This document shows, piece after piece, positions 46,661-59,449 of a stretch of DNA of 64,000 nt (the stretch's first letter is position 1; each line of letters begins with the position of its first letter). The position numbers and the translations under genes are program-made. The notes beneath the pieces are model-generated. The model had not been told where the DNA came from. It did not search any database and saw only the letters and a list, made by a program, of their open reading frames with translations. This DNA is from Distichodus sexfasciatus (lineage: Eukaryota > Chordata > Actinopteri > Characiformes > Distichodontidae): positions 2,141,706 to 2,205,705 of the forward strand of contig JAVGVS010000055.1 of NCBI GenBank assembly GCA_032718565.1. Reading direction: 5' to 3'.

Positions 46661-47215
46661 GTACTGTGCAGAAGTTTTAGGCAGGTGTGAAAACATGCTG
46701 TAAACAAAGAATGTTTTCAGACATATAAATAATGATTGTTTATATTTATCAATTTACAAAATGCAAAGTGAGCAAACAAAATAAAAATCTAAATCAAATA
46801 TTAATCAATATTTGGTGTTACTACCTTTTGCCTTCAAACCAGCATCAATTCTTATAGGCAAACTTGCACAAAGTCAGGGATTTTGTAGGATTATAGTCAG
46901 GTGTATGATCAACCAATTATACCAAACAGGTGCTAATGATCATCAATGTCACACGTAGGTTGAAACACCAAGATGTTTGGAACAACCTACCAGCTGAGTT
47001 CCTTCAAAAACTGTGTGCAAGTGTACCTAGAAGAATTGATGCTGTTTTGAAGGCAAAGGGTGGTCACACCAAATATTGATTTGATTTAGATCTCTCTTTT
47101 GTTCATTCACTGCATTTTGTTGATTGATGAAAATAAATGATTAACACTTCCATTTTTGAAAGCATTCTTTGTTTACAGCATTTTTTCACACCTGCCTAAA
47201 ACTTTTGCACAGTAC
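46661..47215. mobile_element. Tc1/mariner-type MITE with a transposase relic
   Basis: The ends GTACTGTGCAGAAGTTTTAG and CTAAAACTTTTGCACAGTAC are inverted over about 30 bases. Before the right end, a plus-strand frame near 46978-47080 reads WNNLPAEFLQKLCASVPRR, typical of the transposase C terminus. It is internally deleted and inactive. Confidence 0.82.
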
Positions 47216-48418
47216 ATATATAAAGTATATATATATAGTATATATCGTATATACTGTATATAAATGATTATCAGCCCAACAGGTTTTCAGCTCCTCTGTG
47301 AAAGTGCTCAGATATTCTGTGAAAAGGAATAGAATAAAGGAAAATGTTTGTTGTTTCCCATGTCAAAAGCAAGAAGATGTACTGGAGCTGTATTTTGGAG
47401 ATTTTTCTTTTAGTCACATGAATTGAAAGAAGATTTTGGTAGACAACTTGATTGTAGAGGAGGCAAGTCAGAGTAGGAGTCATTGTTTTATTAATAACAG
47501 CACAATCGTACAAGCCGATGCATGTGAACTGCACAGTGGTTAGAAGATAATCTAATGGAAAGCATTTCCGGGAGCATTTTTGAAGAACTCCATTATTTTG
47601 CTAGACGGCTCGTGGGTGCATTATGACAAAATATTTGTTCCCTATCCTGAAATAAATGGAATTTAAATTTAATTTCATGCTATCACAGCAAATTGATTTG
47701 GCTGTCCACTGATTAGACTTCTGTCTGAGTTCCTGTATTTTGTGACCAGGCCGCAGCACTAAAATTATTTTGCGATTCAGTTTTGACATAAAAATTGTGC
47801 AAGTAGCACGATTTGCAAACTAAAGTTTGTGTAAATTAACTACAGATTATAATCCACAGTTTTTCTGCAGGACTTTGCAAAGGCTCATCACAATGTGTTG
47901 ATCGTGAATAACATTTATACGCTTTCTCCTTTCTCTGTCTCACTCTAATCTACATTAATCGTGTTAATGTTCCCTGATACATTTTAAAATATAAATAATC
48001 AGCACCTTAAACAAATAGTATGGTAGGCTTTTTTAATGTAGCTTATATAAGAGATGCTGACTGCCAGATTCTCCGGGACGGTGTATCATTATTTTCTCTT
48101 TTCCCTCAAACACATTGCGCAACGTTCAGCGCTTAGGCAACAGATGTTGATTTTTCTAAAGCCCCCTGACAGCAAACACAGTTAATGGTCATTTTGTACT
48201 CTGACCGTAGAGCAATATCTTTGTAACCCAACAACAAACACACACATACACACATACAGTAAGAAAGAGAGAGTGAGAGTGAGCACTTAATCTTTTCTCA
48301 ACTAAAACATTAATCTGCATTTAGTATAATCATTTTCATTAACATCGCTTTATAAATTGACTTTACAAAACGTTGCTGTACTTATCAGAAGAAGGCGCTG
48401 CATTTTAACTGTAGTCTT
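47216..48418. other. Gene-free AT-rich stretch
   Basis: TA-rich simple sequence at 47216-47265, then AT-rich unique sequence. No exon or mobile-element end was recognised. Confidence 0.5.
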
Positions 48419-48662
48419 AGCCTGATGATTTAATGGTTAGGGCGTTCACCCCGTCATCGGATGGTCGTCAGATTGAATCCCAGACCTGTAAAAAAAGTAC
48501 CACAGAGGTACTCATAAGCAAGGTATCGTTCCCAAACACTGTTTCTTGGGTGCTGACAAAAAATCTGCCCACTGCTCCTTCACGGATAGGTCAAATGCAG
48601 AGGTCACATTTGGTTATGCTGCACTGTGTCCTGCACTGCTGTATTCACAATGACAAATTATC
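48419..48662 (+). repeat. tRNA-derived SINE, diverged copy
   Basis: The head TTTAATGGTTAGGGCGTTC and weak B-box AGATTGAATCCC are followed by ACTCATAAGCAAGGTATCG, GCCCACTGCTCCTTCACGG and TTCACAATGACAAATTATC. It belongs to the main SINE family. Confidence 0.82.
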
Positions 48663-49699
48663 ATAAATTGTTGTTAAGGTAGACATTAAATAAACTGACA
48701 TTCCATAAAGATGCTACGCATTGCAGTGGTCTACAAACATTAAATCTATATTAAAAAGCAGTACGACTAGCTTTGTCAAAGCAAAAATCTTCTTTAAGGG
48801 TATTTCGGGTTTAGCGAAACTGTTGACAAAGGTCTGAAGTTTGACCAAAGATTTAAAGCAAAGACTTAAAGCAAATATTATCGTTAATTACAGCAGCCGA
48901 TGTGGGAAGTAAGAGCATGTCAAGATAGGAGCGAATGAGCTGGTGAATTTTGTGTAAACAGTGCTTCCTAATGTAAACTGACCCACCCGAGATATTTCTG
49001 TCACTGACTGATATGTAGAATGTCTGATATGTCTACACATATCGTTTTCCTCCAGTTCATACAGATGAATTTTTTAAAAATGAAAGCAAATACACTGAAA
49101 CAAGCCTTCGAGGCTGCTGACTGCACTGATTTATAGATGGGAAGAAACGAAGATCTCTTACATGTTTGCTAGTTTGTAAAGTTGGCCTCTTAACCTTCTG
49201 AAAAACGGCACGACACTTCGCTAAATATAGAGTTATGAGATACAGCACTCCATGTCCGTGTCTCCCAAAACGCACCCACACACTCTGCCTGATTTATTAC
49301 TGACTATGTAAGACAGGCTCTGGAGCTTCAGCAAATCTGTTAAATTTACTGGAGGTCAACACATTCAGAAGTAGAAAAATCTGGCTTCGGAAAGACAAAT
49401 TTCTGCCAGGTTTTTACTCTTAATCCATTTGTTTACTGATAGCCACAGCAACCTCAATTAAATTTTTGGGCAGGTGTCCCTTTAATCGAAGGGGTTTCGT
49501 GGAAACACTTACAGGAATTTAATTTTTTCAGTCCGAACCATTCAGTAACAAACTACAGCAAAACAACACGCCATAATACCAGAATCCAGGCGTGACATTT
49601 AGTTTGGATTTTGTTTTGAATATGTAGCAGCATGGGGAGGAGTGTAACTAATGAATACGGCTTTCAATAAGGTCAAAGGCCTCTCTCTCACACTCTATC

Positions 49700-50600
49700 T
49701 CTGAGGCCCCGTACTCACATAGCCAGGTATTTATAAAACTGTATATTTTTTATACAGTTGTGCACATGTAAACGGAGGTTTCATATGGAAACCCGTTTCC
49801 GCCACTAAAAAACAAAAACAAAAAAAAATTGTGACTGTTTATCTCACAATTCTGACTTTTTTCCTCAGAATTCCGAGATACAAACTCGCAATTCTGACTT
49901 TTTTTCTCAGAATTGTGAGATATAAAGTCGCAATTGCGAGATATAAAGTCAGAACTGCGAGATATAAAGTCAGAATTGTGAGATATAAAGTCAGAATTGT
50001 GAGATATAAAGTCAGAATTGCGAGATATAAAGTCAGAATTGTGAGATATAAAGTCACAACTGCGATATATAAAGTCAGAATTGCAAGATATAAAGTTGCA
50101 ATTGCGAGATATAAAGTCGCAATTGCGATTTTTTATCTCGCAATTCTGACTTTTTTTCTCGCAATTGCGACTTTATATCTCGCAGTTCTGACTTCAGTCG
50201 CAGAACGAGACGCTGCCGAATAAGAAGCCAAACGAATCGTAAGCTGCAAATGAGTAGCAAACTTCAGCCTCGTCCACTTTCACGGTCCCTTCGGCAGGAA
50301 GTTCAAGTCTCACTGAACCAACCAATCAGAGTCACAGCTAACAAAGTCAGAATTCTGAGATAAAAAGTCAGAATTGCGAGATAAAAAGTCACAATATTTT
50401 TTTTTTGTTTAGTGGCGGAAACGGGCTTCCATAGTTCATCACTGAAACCGGCTATTTTTGAAATCTGTGGCCAAAGTGGAGATTTCTGAAAACTCCGGCT
50501 TCACTGATTACGTGTGAACGGGGAAAGCGGAGTTTTAGGCTCACAGCGTCATAAGTGTGCGACAGAAAATGCGTTGACGTCATGTGTGCGACGTTTGTTT
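49700..50600. repeat. Old repeat split by a younger MITE
   Basis: Flanking the MITE at 49784-50433 are pieces that resemble the interior of the Harbinger MITE at 10253 (AAACGGAGGTTT on the left; GGCCAAAGTGGAGATTTCTG and AAACTCCGGCTTCACTGA on the right). The inner insertion appears to have split an older copy. Confidence 0.45.
49784..50433. mobile_element. MITE with internal 21-bp tandem repeats
   Basis: The ends are TATGGAAACCCGTTTCCGCC and GGCGGAAACGGGCTTCCATA. The terminal TA may be the target duplication (Tc1/mariner type). The interior, mainly 49830-50190, has about a dozen units like AGATATAAAGTCAGAATTGCG, some inverted. Because 21 is divisible by 3, long frames stay open on both strands (repeating RYKVRIA or LTLYLAI). 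These are not genes. Confidence 0.85.
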
Positions 50601-53600
50601 ACATTAAAGACTGAAGATGGGTCTTATCTGAACAGCGATTCTCGTCTCCCTTATTCAAGCTATTTGTGTTTGTTTGCACCTTCTAACGTTTAAAAGCAAC
50701 TCCACTTCCCTATCTGTCCACACGAAGCATCCTCTGTTCCCCACTGTTTACGAAGCAACCGGATGTAATTGGTTCTATTTCCGGACTTCTGATGGGCTGA
50801 CACGGTTCTACGCAGCTCTTGACGACAAGATTTATTCGGATTTGTGTGTACAGGGAATGGGCTCGTATGTGCGAAGTTATAATCGAAAACGGAAGATAAA
50901 AATATCAGTTTTTATAAATGCCTGGCTACGTCCAAATAACAGATAAACTAATACAACACTTGATGATGAGACTGACTGTGAAATCAGACTAAAACCGGTC
51001 GAGAAAACCAATCCCCTGATATTATTTACGTTTATAAAAAGTATTTGAAACGAGTAAAAGAAACTGTAAAAATTTAAAGTAAATTTGGTTATTTTAATTT
51101 TAAAATGTAAAGTTTAAATGTTAATTTTAAAAGTAAGTCAGTGCCACTAAGTCTATTTTTGTGTTACTTTACATCTACTTGAAATGATGCAAAATATCTA
51201 AGCACACTCTAATCTACAGAGTTATTACTTCAAAAATAAATTTTGACTCGGCTTCGTTCTCGAGAACTGACTTTTTTCTGGAGTATTAACTAATGTTAAC
51301 TTTCTCATTTCCTTAAGACATGCTGTGGCGTTTTACAGTTTGCGGTACTAATAACTTTGAGTTATGAAACATTTACCTACTTTTTAAAAATTGCATTTAG
51401 GACCTGTGTATAAACTAGACCTACAGCTGCAGTTTCAACACTTTTGCTCTTGACGAATTGTGTTCCAAAGCTCACGTAAAAGCATAGCGGAAAATTATAG
51501 GATGCAATCATCAAGAAAAAGAGCTCGTAAATCTTGAAGAGCCATGGCTATGGCTCTCTTCCCGTGATGTAGCGCTTGGCATCGCCGCCGTGCCCACTGC
51601 GCCCGGGAGGCATTAGCCCAGTAGAGACGTTTTCTCCACTCACACCGTCTGGACAGCAAATTTCCACACCACGAACGCCACGAGTGCAAATCAAACTCTA
51701 CTCTCGCCATCCAGACAGAAAATCTTACCCCAACCATTATCTTTATTCCCTATTCATCTTAGTCAAGAAAAAGGCTTATTATAAGCAAATGCAGGAAAAA
51801 ATCTGACTGATTATAATCTTTAAACAAACTTTTTAATCCAAAGACATTGAACCATGGGAAAAATGTCCCCCTAAAATCGATGCTTGTGGTGTTTAAAACA
51901 GAAGCACCTTATAAGGCCAACCAGCATTAATACACAGACGCTGCCTCCACATAACTAAAAACTGGTAGTAATAAAACAGCCTCTGGGGATTGTACCTTTT
52001 CTGACATTTATATTTATAATTCATAAACAGAATATCCTACAGTAGCTTTCTCTTGTAGTGGAGGTTTTCAAATGATGGACTGTGCTCAGATACCAGCAAG
52101 TAGCTCCCTATAAATAACTATTTTCCCACACACAAGAGCAAAAGATTACATTTTTCGTATGGAACAGAAAATGTGACCAATGCAAGTTACATAACATACT
52201 GTTGGAATCAGAACCACTGTGCCATTAGACACTCTTTATGTCACTCAAGGACTAAACAAGATAACAATGGCACAAGATAACAATCTCTTCTTACAAGGTA
52301 AATAACTGATCCTCACAAGATTAAAACATTCACATTATGTGAATTTAGGAGCTCTGTTCTTGTAACACTTTTGGCTGTGTAATAACTTAATGGCCAGATA
52401 GCATTTAGTTCCATCACTTCTCATTAACAAAAACAAATGTACATTTAACCACAACTTTATTACTGACGACCTCTCATCAATTTGATCATCTAAGTCCTGA
52501 AAAAAAGTCAATGATTTTTCTCATATGTTTTGTTTATGAATTTAACACAACTTCTAATGCATCAGCACAGTGCTGCTCTCATACTGCGGTACTTGCTCAG
52601 TGCCTTGTAGCTCTGGCCATGGTCCAGTCAGATGAATTACGACAACTTTTATCTAGATTCCATTACAGGAGTATCTCAGAAGGCTTTTAATAGTCCAAAA
52701 TTCCCCAACAATCCCATTAATATTTTTAGATCAGATTTTTTACCTTGAACAGTCGATGTAGCTTTTTTGGTTGTAAATTACAGATTGTTGTTTGTTGATC
52801 TTGTGGTCGTGTTTTCTGAAAGTGAATTGAATGGCTTTCCCGCTGGTGATCTTGTTGAAATGATTGTTAAGACTCTTTTACGGATATACTGAAGAGACTA
52901 TTGCAGTACAGACCTAAATTTGTGTTTAGTGGGTGTGGGGTGATAAAGTGTACACAGGGTGTAGCCAATTAACCTAACTGTGCTTTCTGACAGAATGAGG
53001 GACCTAGAGAAAACAACTAGAGAGGACACAAACTCCACACAGAAAGACCCTACACCCAACCCAGGGATAAAACACGGGACCTTCTTGCTGTGAGGCAAGA
53101 GCTAAGCACTGCACCACCCTGCCGCTAATAACGAACAGGCTGCCTTTTGCAATATGCACATAGAGTCTTTTTATTAACGTCAAAGTTGTTTTGAATGTAG
53201 TGCTTAAAATAAAAGTAGAATATGACAAGATGTTTTTGTAAACTAATGAAGCCACATTAGTGTACATACCCGTAACAAAAGTATCAACACTGGAGCCAAG
53301 ATGAGATAGAACTTCCTAATTAGAGCCTCAAGCAAAAGAGCTGTGCCAGGTAGGTGGTATTATGCCTTTAAGCCATGTCTGATTGCGGAGTACAACACAA
53401 TAGTTCTCATTAATGAATATTTTAAGTTAGTCTCTTTTGCAATGAATTCCATTTTTTGGCAATAGAAATTGTCCGCAGAGTTGCTTATGATAAGAGTTGA
53501 ATTTTTTTTATCTTCTTTTAAGTGAACCGGAAAATTGCAGGCCTTTTACAGACAGGACCGACCTTGGACATGTTCTCTTAAATGCTGTCCAAAACATTTG

Positions 53601-54337
53601 ACCCCCAAACTAGGCACCATAAACAACATTTCTGTTTGTGCCAAAGCCATTGCTGCCAGGGCAATTGTGATATATAAGTCTTCCCAGGATACAGAAAAAG
53701 CCCCCCGTTTCCTCTCTCTCTTTCTCCCTCAGTGTTTCTCCTTTTTTCGATGTTGCTCATTCTTCCATATTTGTCCTTTGCTCCATGGCACGTGTAACTT
53801 CACGTGGCAGAACTCCCAACTCAGCACCTTTTTGGCCGTAACATCTCACATCGCCTCACATCACGCTTCATTCATCAGCCGCAATGAAAAGCAATAAAAT
53901 GTAAGCACTTCAGTTCAGGTGTTGGCTGGACTTCATGCTAGACTTTTTTTCAATGGATATATGGTGTCAGAGACATGGAGTGTATTTTGCAATGGGGAAG
54001 CTACTGTTTAACTGTTGCTTTTCAAGCTGCAAGGTACTTCTAATTAGAAGTGATAGCCAAGCTACAGTGATAGCCAAGCTACAAGAGCCAATTACCGCCA
54101 AGCTATTTCATTCAATAATACTTTGACCAATTACCGCAACTTTTCTGCAATTTTTGACCAATTACTGACGTTTCCCGCAAAATGTTGAGCCAAACGTCAG
54201 CGAACTCATTTCCTTATTACGTTTAGAAGACACAGAAAACGTGTGATAAAAATGCCTCACATTTACCTTGAAAATCACAAATTTTCCCTCAACTTTGATT
54301 TGCTCCCGCAATTTCATTGCAACAACAACAAAAAAAA
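50434..54337. other. Gene-free stretch
   Basis: 51480-51740 is G+C richer and includes a small inverted motif (GAGCCATGGCTATGGCTC), but its open frame matches nothing known. A SINE-like repeat is at 52925-53130. A GAAGCTAC-type hAT-like fragment is near 53990-54120. The remainder is AT-rich. Confidence 0.45.
52925..53130 (-). repeat. SINE-like repeat
   Basis: The plus strand carries CAAACTCCACACAGAAAGAC, GGGACCTTCTTGCTGTGAGG and GCACTGCACCACCCTGCCGC, matching the family at 31140 and 58395 in the same orientation. Confidence 0.75.
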
Positions 54338-54466
54338 CAGCGCCCAGGGAGCAGTGCTTGGGGATGGTCTCCTTTTGCTCATGAGTATTTCAGTGGCACC
54401 TTTACCAGTTTGGCACTGGTGATCCTCCGAACACGGGGCCAACTCCCTAATCGCTATACTACAAAC
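54338..54466 (-). repeat. SINE fragment
   Basis: It has the words GGGAGCAGTGCTTGGGGATGG, CTCATGAGTATTTCAGTGGC and CTCCCTAATCGCTATACTAC of the main SINE family, reversed, including part of the tRNA-like head. Confidence 0.75.
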
Positions 54467-54548
54467 AAAAGCATATATAAAGTTACTGAAAAAGTGTCCT
54501 ATTTTGTTTACTTAGTCCTTAACACTATGCATGTCAGTTAGGGCATGA

Positions 54549-54580
54549 GTGTGTGTGTGTGTGTGTGTGTGTGAGTGAGT
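54549..54580. repeat. GT microsatellite
   Basis: About twelve GT units, then GAGT units. Confidence 0.9.
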
Positions 54581-56450
54581 GATTGTGTATGTGTAATTAT
54601 TTTGGCCTTGAGAGACCACACAATGCCCTATAACCAGCATTTCCCCAGAGCTCAGCACCCACCTCTTTTACATGCCAAAGATCATAAATCCTCCCTCATG
54701 CTGCCAGCCACCTCTGTCATACTAGTTATAATTTTCCACCACGATTACACGCCACACCGTTTCACCTTGCCCTCACACAACATGAACTTACCCACCTCTT
54801 ATAGACTGTATTGAAATGTATTAATGTCCTTTCCGTGTCTAAATTTAGTTCAGAGCACACTTATACCATGACAGCTTGGAGTGAGGAGTCACTGTCTTCA
54901 AATTTGCTCTCAGGTCAGTATTAAGTGTAACTTAAAATTCTGCGTATTGGGTCTCATTTACTAACAATTCTCAAGCAGAAATTTTTCTGACACTCAGAAA
55001 TGTTTTCTTATTTGAGAGTTAGGGTTAGATAAAACATTGGTGAACAAGGCCCATTCTGTCCGTCTGTCATTATTTTTATTTGGCGGCATTTGCAGCAGAT
55101 GAACTTGTAATTTCTGTGACATGTTTTGGATTTTTGCCTGGCTTGCTTTTTAAAATAAAACAGATTGAGTTACTTTATACAATTAGAGATGATTTGCTGA
55201 GCATGTGGACACTCTTTCAGACTGGTTCTCCCAGACTGAGATTTGAAAAGACAGTGTGGAGACGTGTGCCTTAACATAACCTCTTCTCTTATGCAATTGA
55301 TTAGCGTCCTATCGAAATGAAGTGCTTGCAGAGGCTCGCACAATAACAAGAAAAGATTCAATTAGGAAGAAAAGAGCAATAAGTGGACGTGGGACCGTCG
55401 GAGTAACCCTTAGTATGCTGGCAACTTAATAAAAATTAGATTATGTCTCTCTGTTTTCTCCAGATCTGAGAGTGGCATCTATATTTCTTGTGTAAGTCCA
55501 GTTAGCTGTGTCCATAACCTTCACGATACTCGTGGATGGTTCTAAGAATAGAGCAGTTGACAGACGCATTGGCATGTATACCAGGTGATGCTGTATTAGA
55601 TTACCATACAGGAAAGCTACTATGGAAAACAAGGAGAGCGAGTCCTCATGATCTGCTTGGCATAAACCACTGTTAAAATTCCATCCCTCTGTAGTAAATA
55701 TCAGCAAAAGCGATCCATACAGTGTTTACTCTCAGATATTTGATGTTCAGCACCCATCACAAAATAATTCCTGTCCTTGCTGCATTTTAGTCTACATGTG
55801 GCTCATTTTGTGAACAGATTTATTGCTAATTAAATGTTCATGAGATGTTGGTTCAGAATTCTGCACATCTCCTGCTTTTGCAGAAATTGTGCTTTCAGTG
55901 GGAGAGATCCACAATACTTCAATTTAATTCCTATGTACAGTATCATATGCATTTTTAATTCATGATAGAGTATAATTAAGAATGTAAACAACAGGAGCTG
56001 AGGCACTGATATTGGGCATCACTGCACATCACAAATAAAGGGGGTTTGTTTTTGTTTGTTGTCGTTCTTTCTTTGTTAGTACATTGATACAAGTTATTAA
56101 AATATAATATAGAATATATAAAGCAAGGTTTGATTTATACAGTGTGTGACAGGGGTCGTTTTTAGATGTATTTTCATGCATGATTATTTAAAGTTTAATA
56201 AAGTGTCCATTCGTGGAACAAAAGGACAGTAAAAATGCATTAATAAAGCATTTTTATTAAGTAATGCACACCATTACAATTTTGCAGGACATGCAGTTAC
56301 AAACGTAATATGTTAACACTCCCCGTGGTTAAGGTTTTCAAAGACTTAGAAAATATTATTTATTTCTATTTTTGTGGTTGGAGGACGCTTGATTATTAGG
56401 TTTATAACCCCTATCATGATCATCCACGTCCATGCTTTAGACTAACATTT
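54581..56450. other. Gene-free stretch before adra1b
   Basis: No exon was recognised. 55150-55450 looks unique and of balanced composition. The final 500 bases lead into the CG-richer 5' region of the receptor gene. Confidence 0.4.
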
Positions 56451-56717
56451 GAATTACTGTTCTGGCATAACAACAAGTGGGCGTTTCGAGCGAAAAAAAC
56501 AAAACAAAAAGTGGTTGGTCGACTCCTCTCGCGTTTGGCTTGAGTGTGGAGTAAAGTTTGGGTTTGGGAGGGGGTTCGCGCGGACGCAGGAGCGCGGAGC
56601 GATGCGCACAAACTGCGTGGAGCACTGCGGAGAACACAAGCAAGCGACATTACGCACAGAAAATCCAGCAAACGGAGCGAGAATAAAACACTCGGACTTT
56701 AATTCCTGAGACCCAAA

Positions 56718-56925
56718 ATGTCTTGACCGAGACGTTGGAGGCGTAGAAGACGAGATGGAGAAGCTCGATTTTGCCCTTTTCCCCGCGTTACATCATACTG
56801 AGAAATAATAGAGTTGGCACCATGTGCGAACATGATGGCAGATAATAATAAAATCTGATAGAGGTGGAAAAGGAGAAGAAGTCAGTCAGGTTATGGCGAA
56901 ACTGGACGCTCAAGATGAATTCTGA
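56718..56925 (+). promoter_or_regulatory. Cluster of upstream ORFs before adra1b
   Basis: Before the receptor start are short ATG frames at 56718 (2 codons), 56755-56808 (17 codons), 56822-56845, 56832-56858 and 56893-56925. The last has G at -3 and +4 and overlaps the receptor ATG (56915) in another frame. If these lie in the mature 5' UTR they should lower translation. The transcription start is not known from the sequence. Confidence 0.6.
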
Positions 56926-57875
56926 CAGCGAAGATGTGGCACATTTGTGGAGCAACTCGACTTTGGAGGTGTATAACGAGCCTCAGGACGCCGCGTTGCC
57001 AAACGTCTCCAATTCGAGCGCAGGAAGCGAGCCGCCGGGTGCCCAAATCAGCCTCAGCCGGGCGGTGCCCCTGGGTATGGTTTTGGGAGCCTTTATTGTG
57101 TTTGCCATTGTGGGTAACATCTTGGTCATCCTCTCTGTGGTGTGCAACAGGCACTTGCGCATTCCCACCAACTACTTCATCATAAATCTTGCCATTGCCG
57201 ACCTGCTCTTGGGCACCACCGTCCTGCCAGTTTCTGCCACTTTGGAGATTTTGGACTACTGGGTGTTTGGGAGGATTTTCTGTGACATATGGGCCGCTTT
57301 CGATGTGTTGTGTTGCACTGCATCCATCATGAGCCTGTGTGTAATTTCTATAGACAGGTATATCGGGGTACGGTACCCTTTGCAGTACCCCAGCATTGTG
57401 ACAGAGAAAAGGGCACTGCTGGCCATGCTGGGGGTCTGGATCCTGGCTGTCATCATATCCATCGGACCCTTGCTTGGATGGAAGGACCCCCCTTCCGACG
57501 ACGATACAGTCTGTCCTATAACCGAGGAGCCTTTCTACGCCCTGTTTTCTTCTCTGGGTTCCTTTTACATACCTTTAGCCGTCATTCTGGCCATGTATTG
57601 CCGTGTCTATATCGTGGCCAAAAGGACCACCAAAAACCTGGAAGCTGGAGTGATGAAGGAGCGCATGGACTCCAACGAGCTCACGCTCCGCATCCATTAC
57701 AGAGGCTCCCAGATGCAGGACGAGGCCGGAGGAACAAGCAAAGGTCAGATAAGGAGTTCTCTCACAGTCAAGTTGCTCAAGTTCTCCAGGGAGAAGAAAG
57801 CTGCTAAAACTCTTGGGGTGGTGGTCGGCATGTTCATCCTGTGCTGGCTGCCCTTCTTCCTTACACTTCCCATCG
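56915..57875 (+). CDS. adra1b: Alpha-1 adrenergic receptor, ADRA1B-like, coding exon 1
   Basis: This is a Gq-coupled receptor for adrenaline and noradrenaline at the plasma membrane. The exon encodes about 320 residues from the N terminus into helix 6. The ATG at 56915 gives MNSDSEDV, like the MNPDLD start of mammalian ADRA1B; A at -3 is favourable. The N terminus has NST and NVS/NSS glycosylation sites. Visible marks are TM1 GNILVILSV, TM2 LAIADLLL, the helix 3 Cys, SIDRYIGVRYPL (DRY), the loop EEPFYALFSSLGSFYIPLAV, RTTKNLEAGVMKE at the start of loop 3, FSREKKAAKTLG, and CWLPFF in helix 6. The exon ends after CCCATCG at a GTAGGT donor, where vertebrate alpha-1 genes have their intron. Helix 7 and the tail lie beyond the window. 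EEPFYALFSSLGSFYIPLAV and RTTKNLEAGVMKE favour ADRA1B over 1A and 1D. Confidence 0.95.
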
Positions 57876-58394
57876 GTAGGTTTTTTTTTTTTCTGAAGGT
57901 AAATGTGATGCAGCACAGTTAATCTTCTGCATGGTTTTAATTTGCTCTGGAAGAACCTTGTTTGGTTTATATTTAAAAAACCTTTCATGGGAAGAACTCT
58001 TTTTGCTTGTCTGAAGAACCTTTTTTCTACCAATATTCCAATTCAAAGGTTTTACAACAATGAAAAGTTATTCACAGAATCATACACAATAGCAGAAAAC
58101 ATTGAAGAAAAATATTGAATATATGACCATAAATAGTTATTCCTCTAGTGTGTGTATAATGATTTATTCCAACATCACATAAGATTTTGTTAAATGTGAT
58201 ATAGACTTCCAGTAATGCATATTCATCTCAAGCTTCCTATTTTAACAGAATAACAGCTAAATCTTTAGAGCCTGTGAGGTCTGAAAACTGATCAGTTTTA
58301 CAGTTTGATTTTTTATTTTTACACTTGTTTTACAAGTGCAAGGATTAGTCTTAAACATATCAATTCTATATCAGTTTACATACTATAAAAATCA

Positions 58395-58735
58395 TCATTC
58401 ATTCATTTTCTGAGCTGCTTAATCCCAACTGGGGTCGCGGGGGGACCGAAGCCTATCCTGGGAACTTTCAGGCGCAAGGCGGGGAACAACCCTGAGCAGG
58501 CGCCAACACACAGTCACACACACACTCTCAAACCTTACGGGGCCAATTTTAGAGTCGCCAATTAATCTATAGTGCATGCCTTTGGACTGAGGGAGGAAAC
58601 CGGAGCGCCAGGAGGAAACCCACACAAACACAGGGAGAGCATGCAAACTCCACACAGAGGGACCCTACGGCCGTCCCCGGGGTTCAAACCCAGGACCTTC
58701 TCACTGTGAGGCGGCAGTGCTAACCACTACTATAA
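58395..58735 (-). repeat. SINE-like repeat, longest copy
   Basis: The plus strand runs from CATTCATTTTCTGAGCTGCT through GGGGTCGCGGGGGGACC, GCATGCCTTTGGACTGAGGG and GGTTCAAACCCAGGACC to GGCGGCAGTGCTAACCAC. This is the longest of four members of this family in the window (24880, 31140, 52925), all in the same orientation. Confidence 0.82.
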
Positions 58736-59449
58736 AAATATATAATTAAATATATATATGATGCTTATTTAATATATTACAGCACCTAATAGTCAACACG
58801 GTGCCAGTTTCTTATAAAACTAGAACTAATCCTACTTTAGCATTATGGATCTGATATGCGGATTCAGATTGACAAAATGTCCAAACACAGCTCCTGACAG
58901 CGAGAAGGCTGTTCATGTCTTTAATCACAAATACGGCAATTCATCAGCAATATTGATATGACATTTGCAGCCATTTCCCAGTGGCATCTGATCAGATAAA
59001 TAAATGTAGAGGGTAGACTGAGGAATTCATTTCTGCTTCATGCATTATACGATGGCGTTTTATTGGGCAATGTTTCTGTTGGCCGTGTGAGATTATCTTA
59101 CTTTATGTCTTACTGTTATGCTGACTAGGAATAATAATCGTAAATTTTGTTTAGATACAAATTACCACCATATCGAACACATATCGACTTAAATACATGG
59201 GCTATAGCCACAAGCAACAAAAATCGGTTTTCAAACTTGTGCAGGACATAATGACTGCAGGTTGTGGACAATTTTTTGCTGTAGTATTGGTCACTTTTAG
59301 TGCTGTATGTTGCTTAAAGTCTTGTAGAGGAATGCAGAGGAAATGCCAATGTCTTGTAAAGGCTCTTATTCCCAGGCCTGAGCTGCTGAGGTGTGGGAAT
59401 AAAGATGAGACGCTATTCCCACCCCCATATACCCTTTAAACAGGTTCTA

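Noticed and set aside
49831..50223. Open frame of 130 codons with a repeating RYKVRIA pattern
   Set aside because: It is made by 21-bp tandem repeats inside a MITE, and the opposite strand is also open. It is not a gene.
51495..51737. Minus-strand open frame rich in Arg and Trp
   Set aside because: No similarity recognised, no intron signals and no neighbouring exons. Noted only as G+C-rich unique DNA.
56437..56671. Minus-strand open frames upstream of the receptor
   Set aside because: They lie in G+C-rich 5' flanking DNA with no known motif, and several overlapping frames are open at once.
56864..56914. N-terminal extension of the adrenergic receptor
   Set aside because: The frame is open but begins at GTG, not ATG. 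The ATG at 56915 matches the start of mammalian ADRA1B.
57876..57922. Receptor frame running on past helix 6 to a stop
   Set aside because: It reads through a GTAGGT donor into a T run. Vertebrate alpha-1 genes have their intron here.
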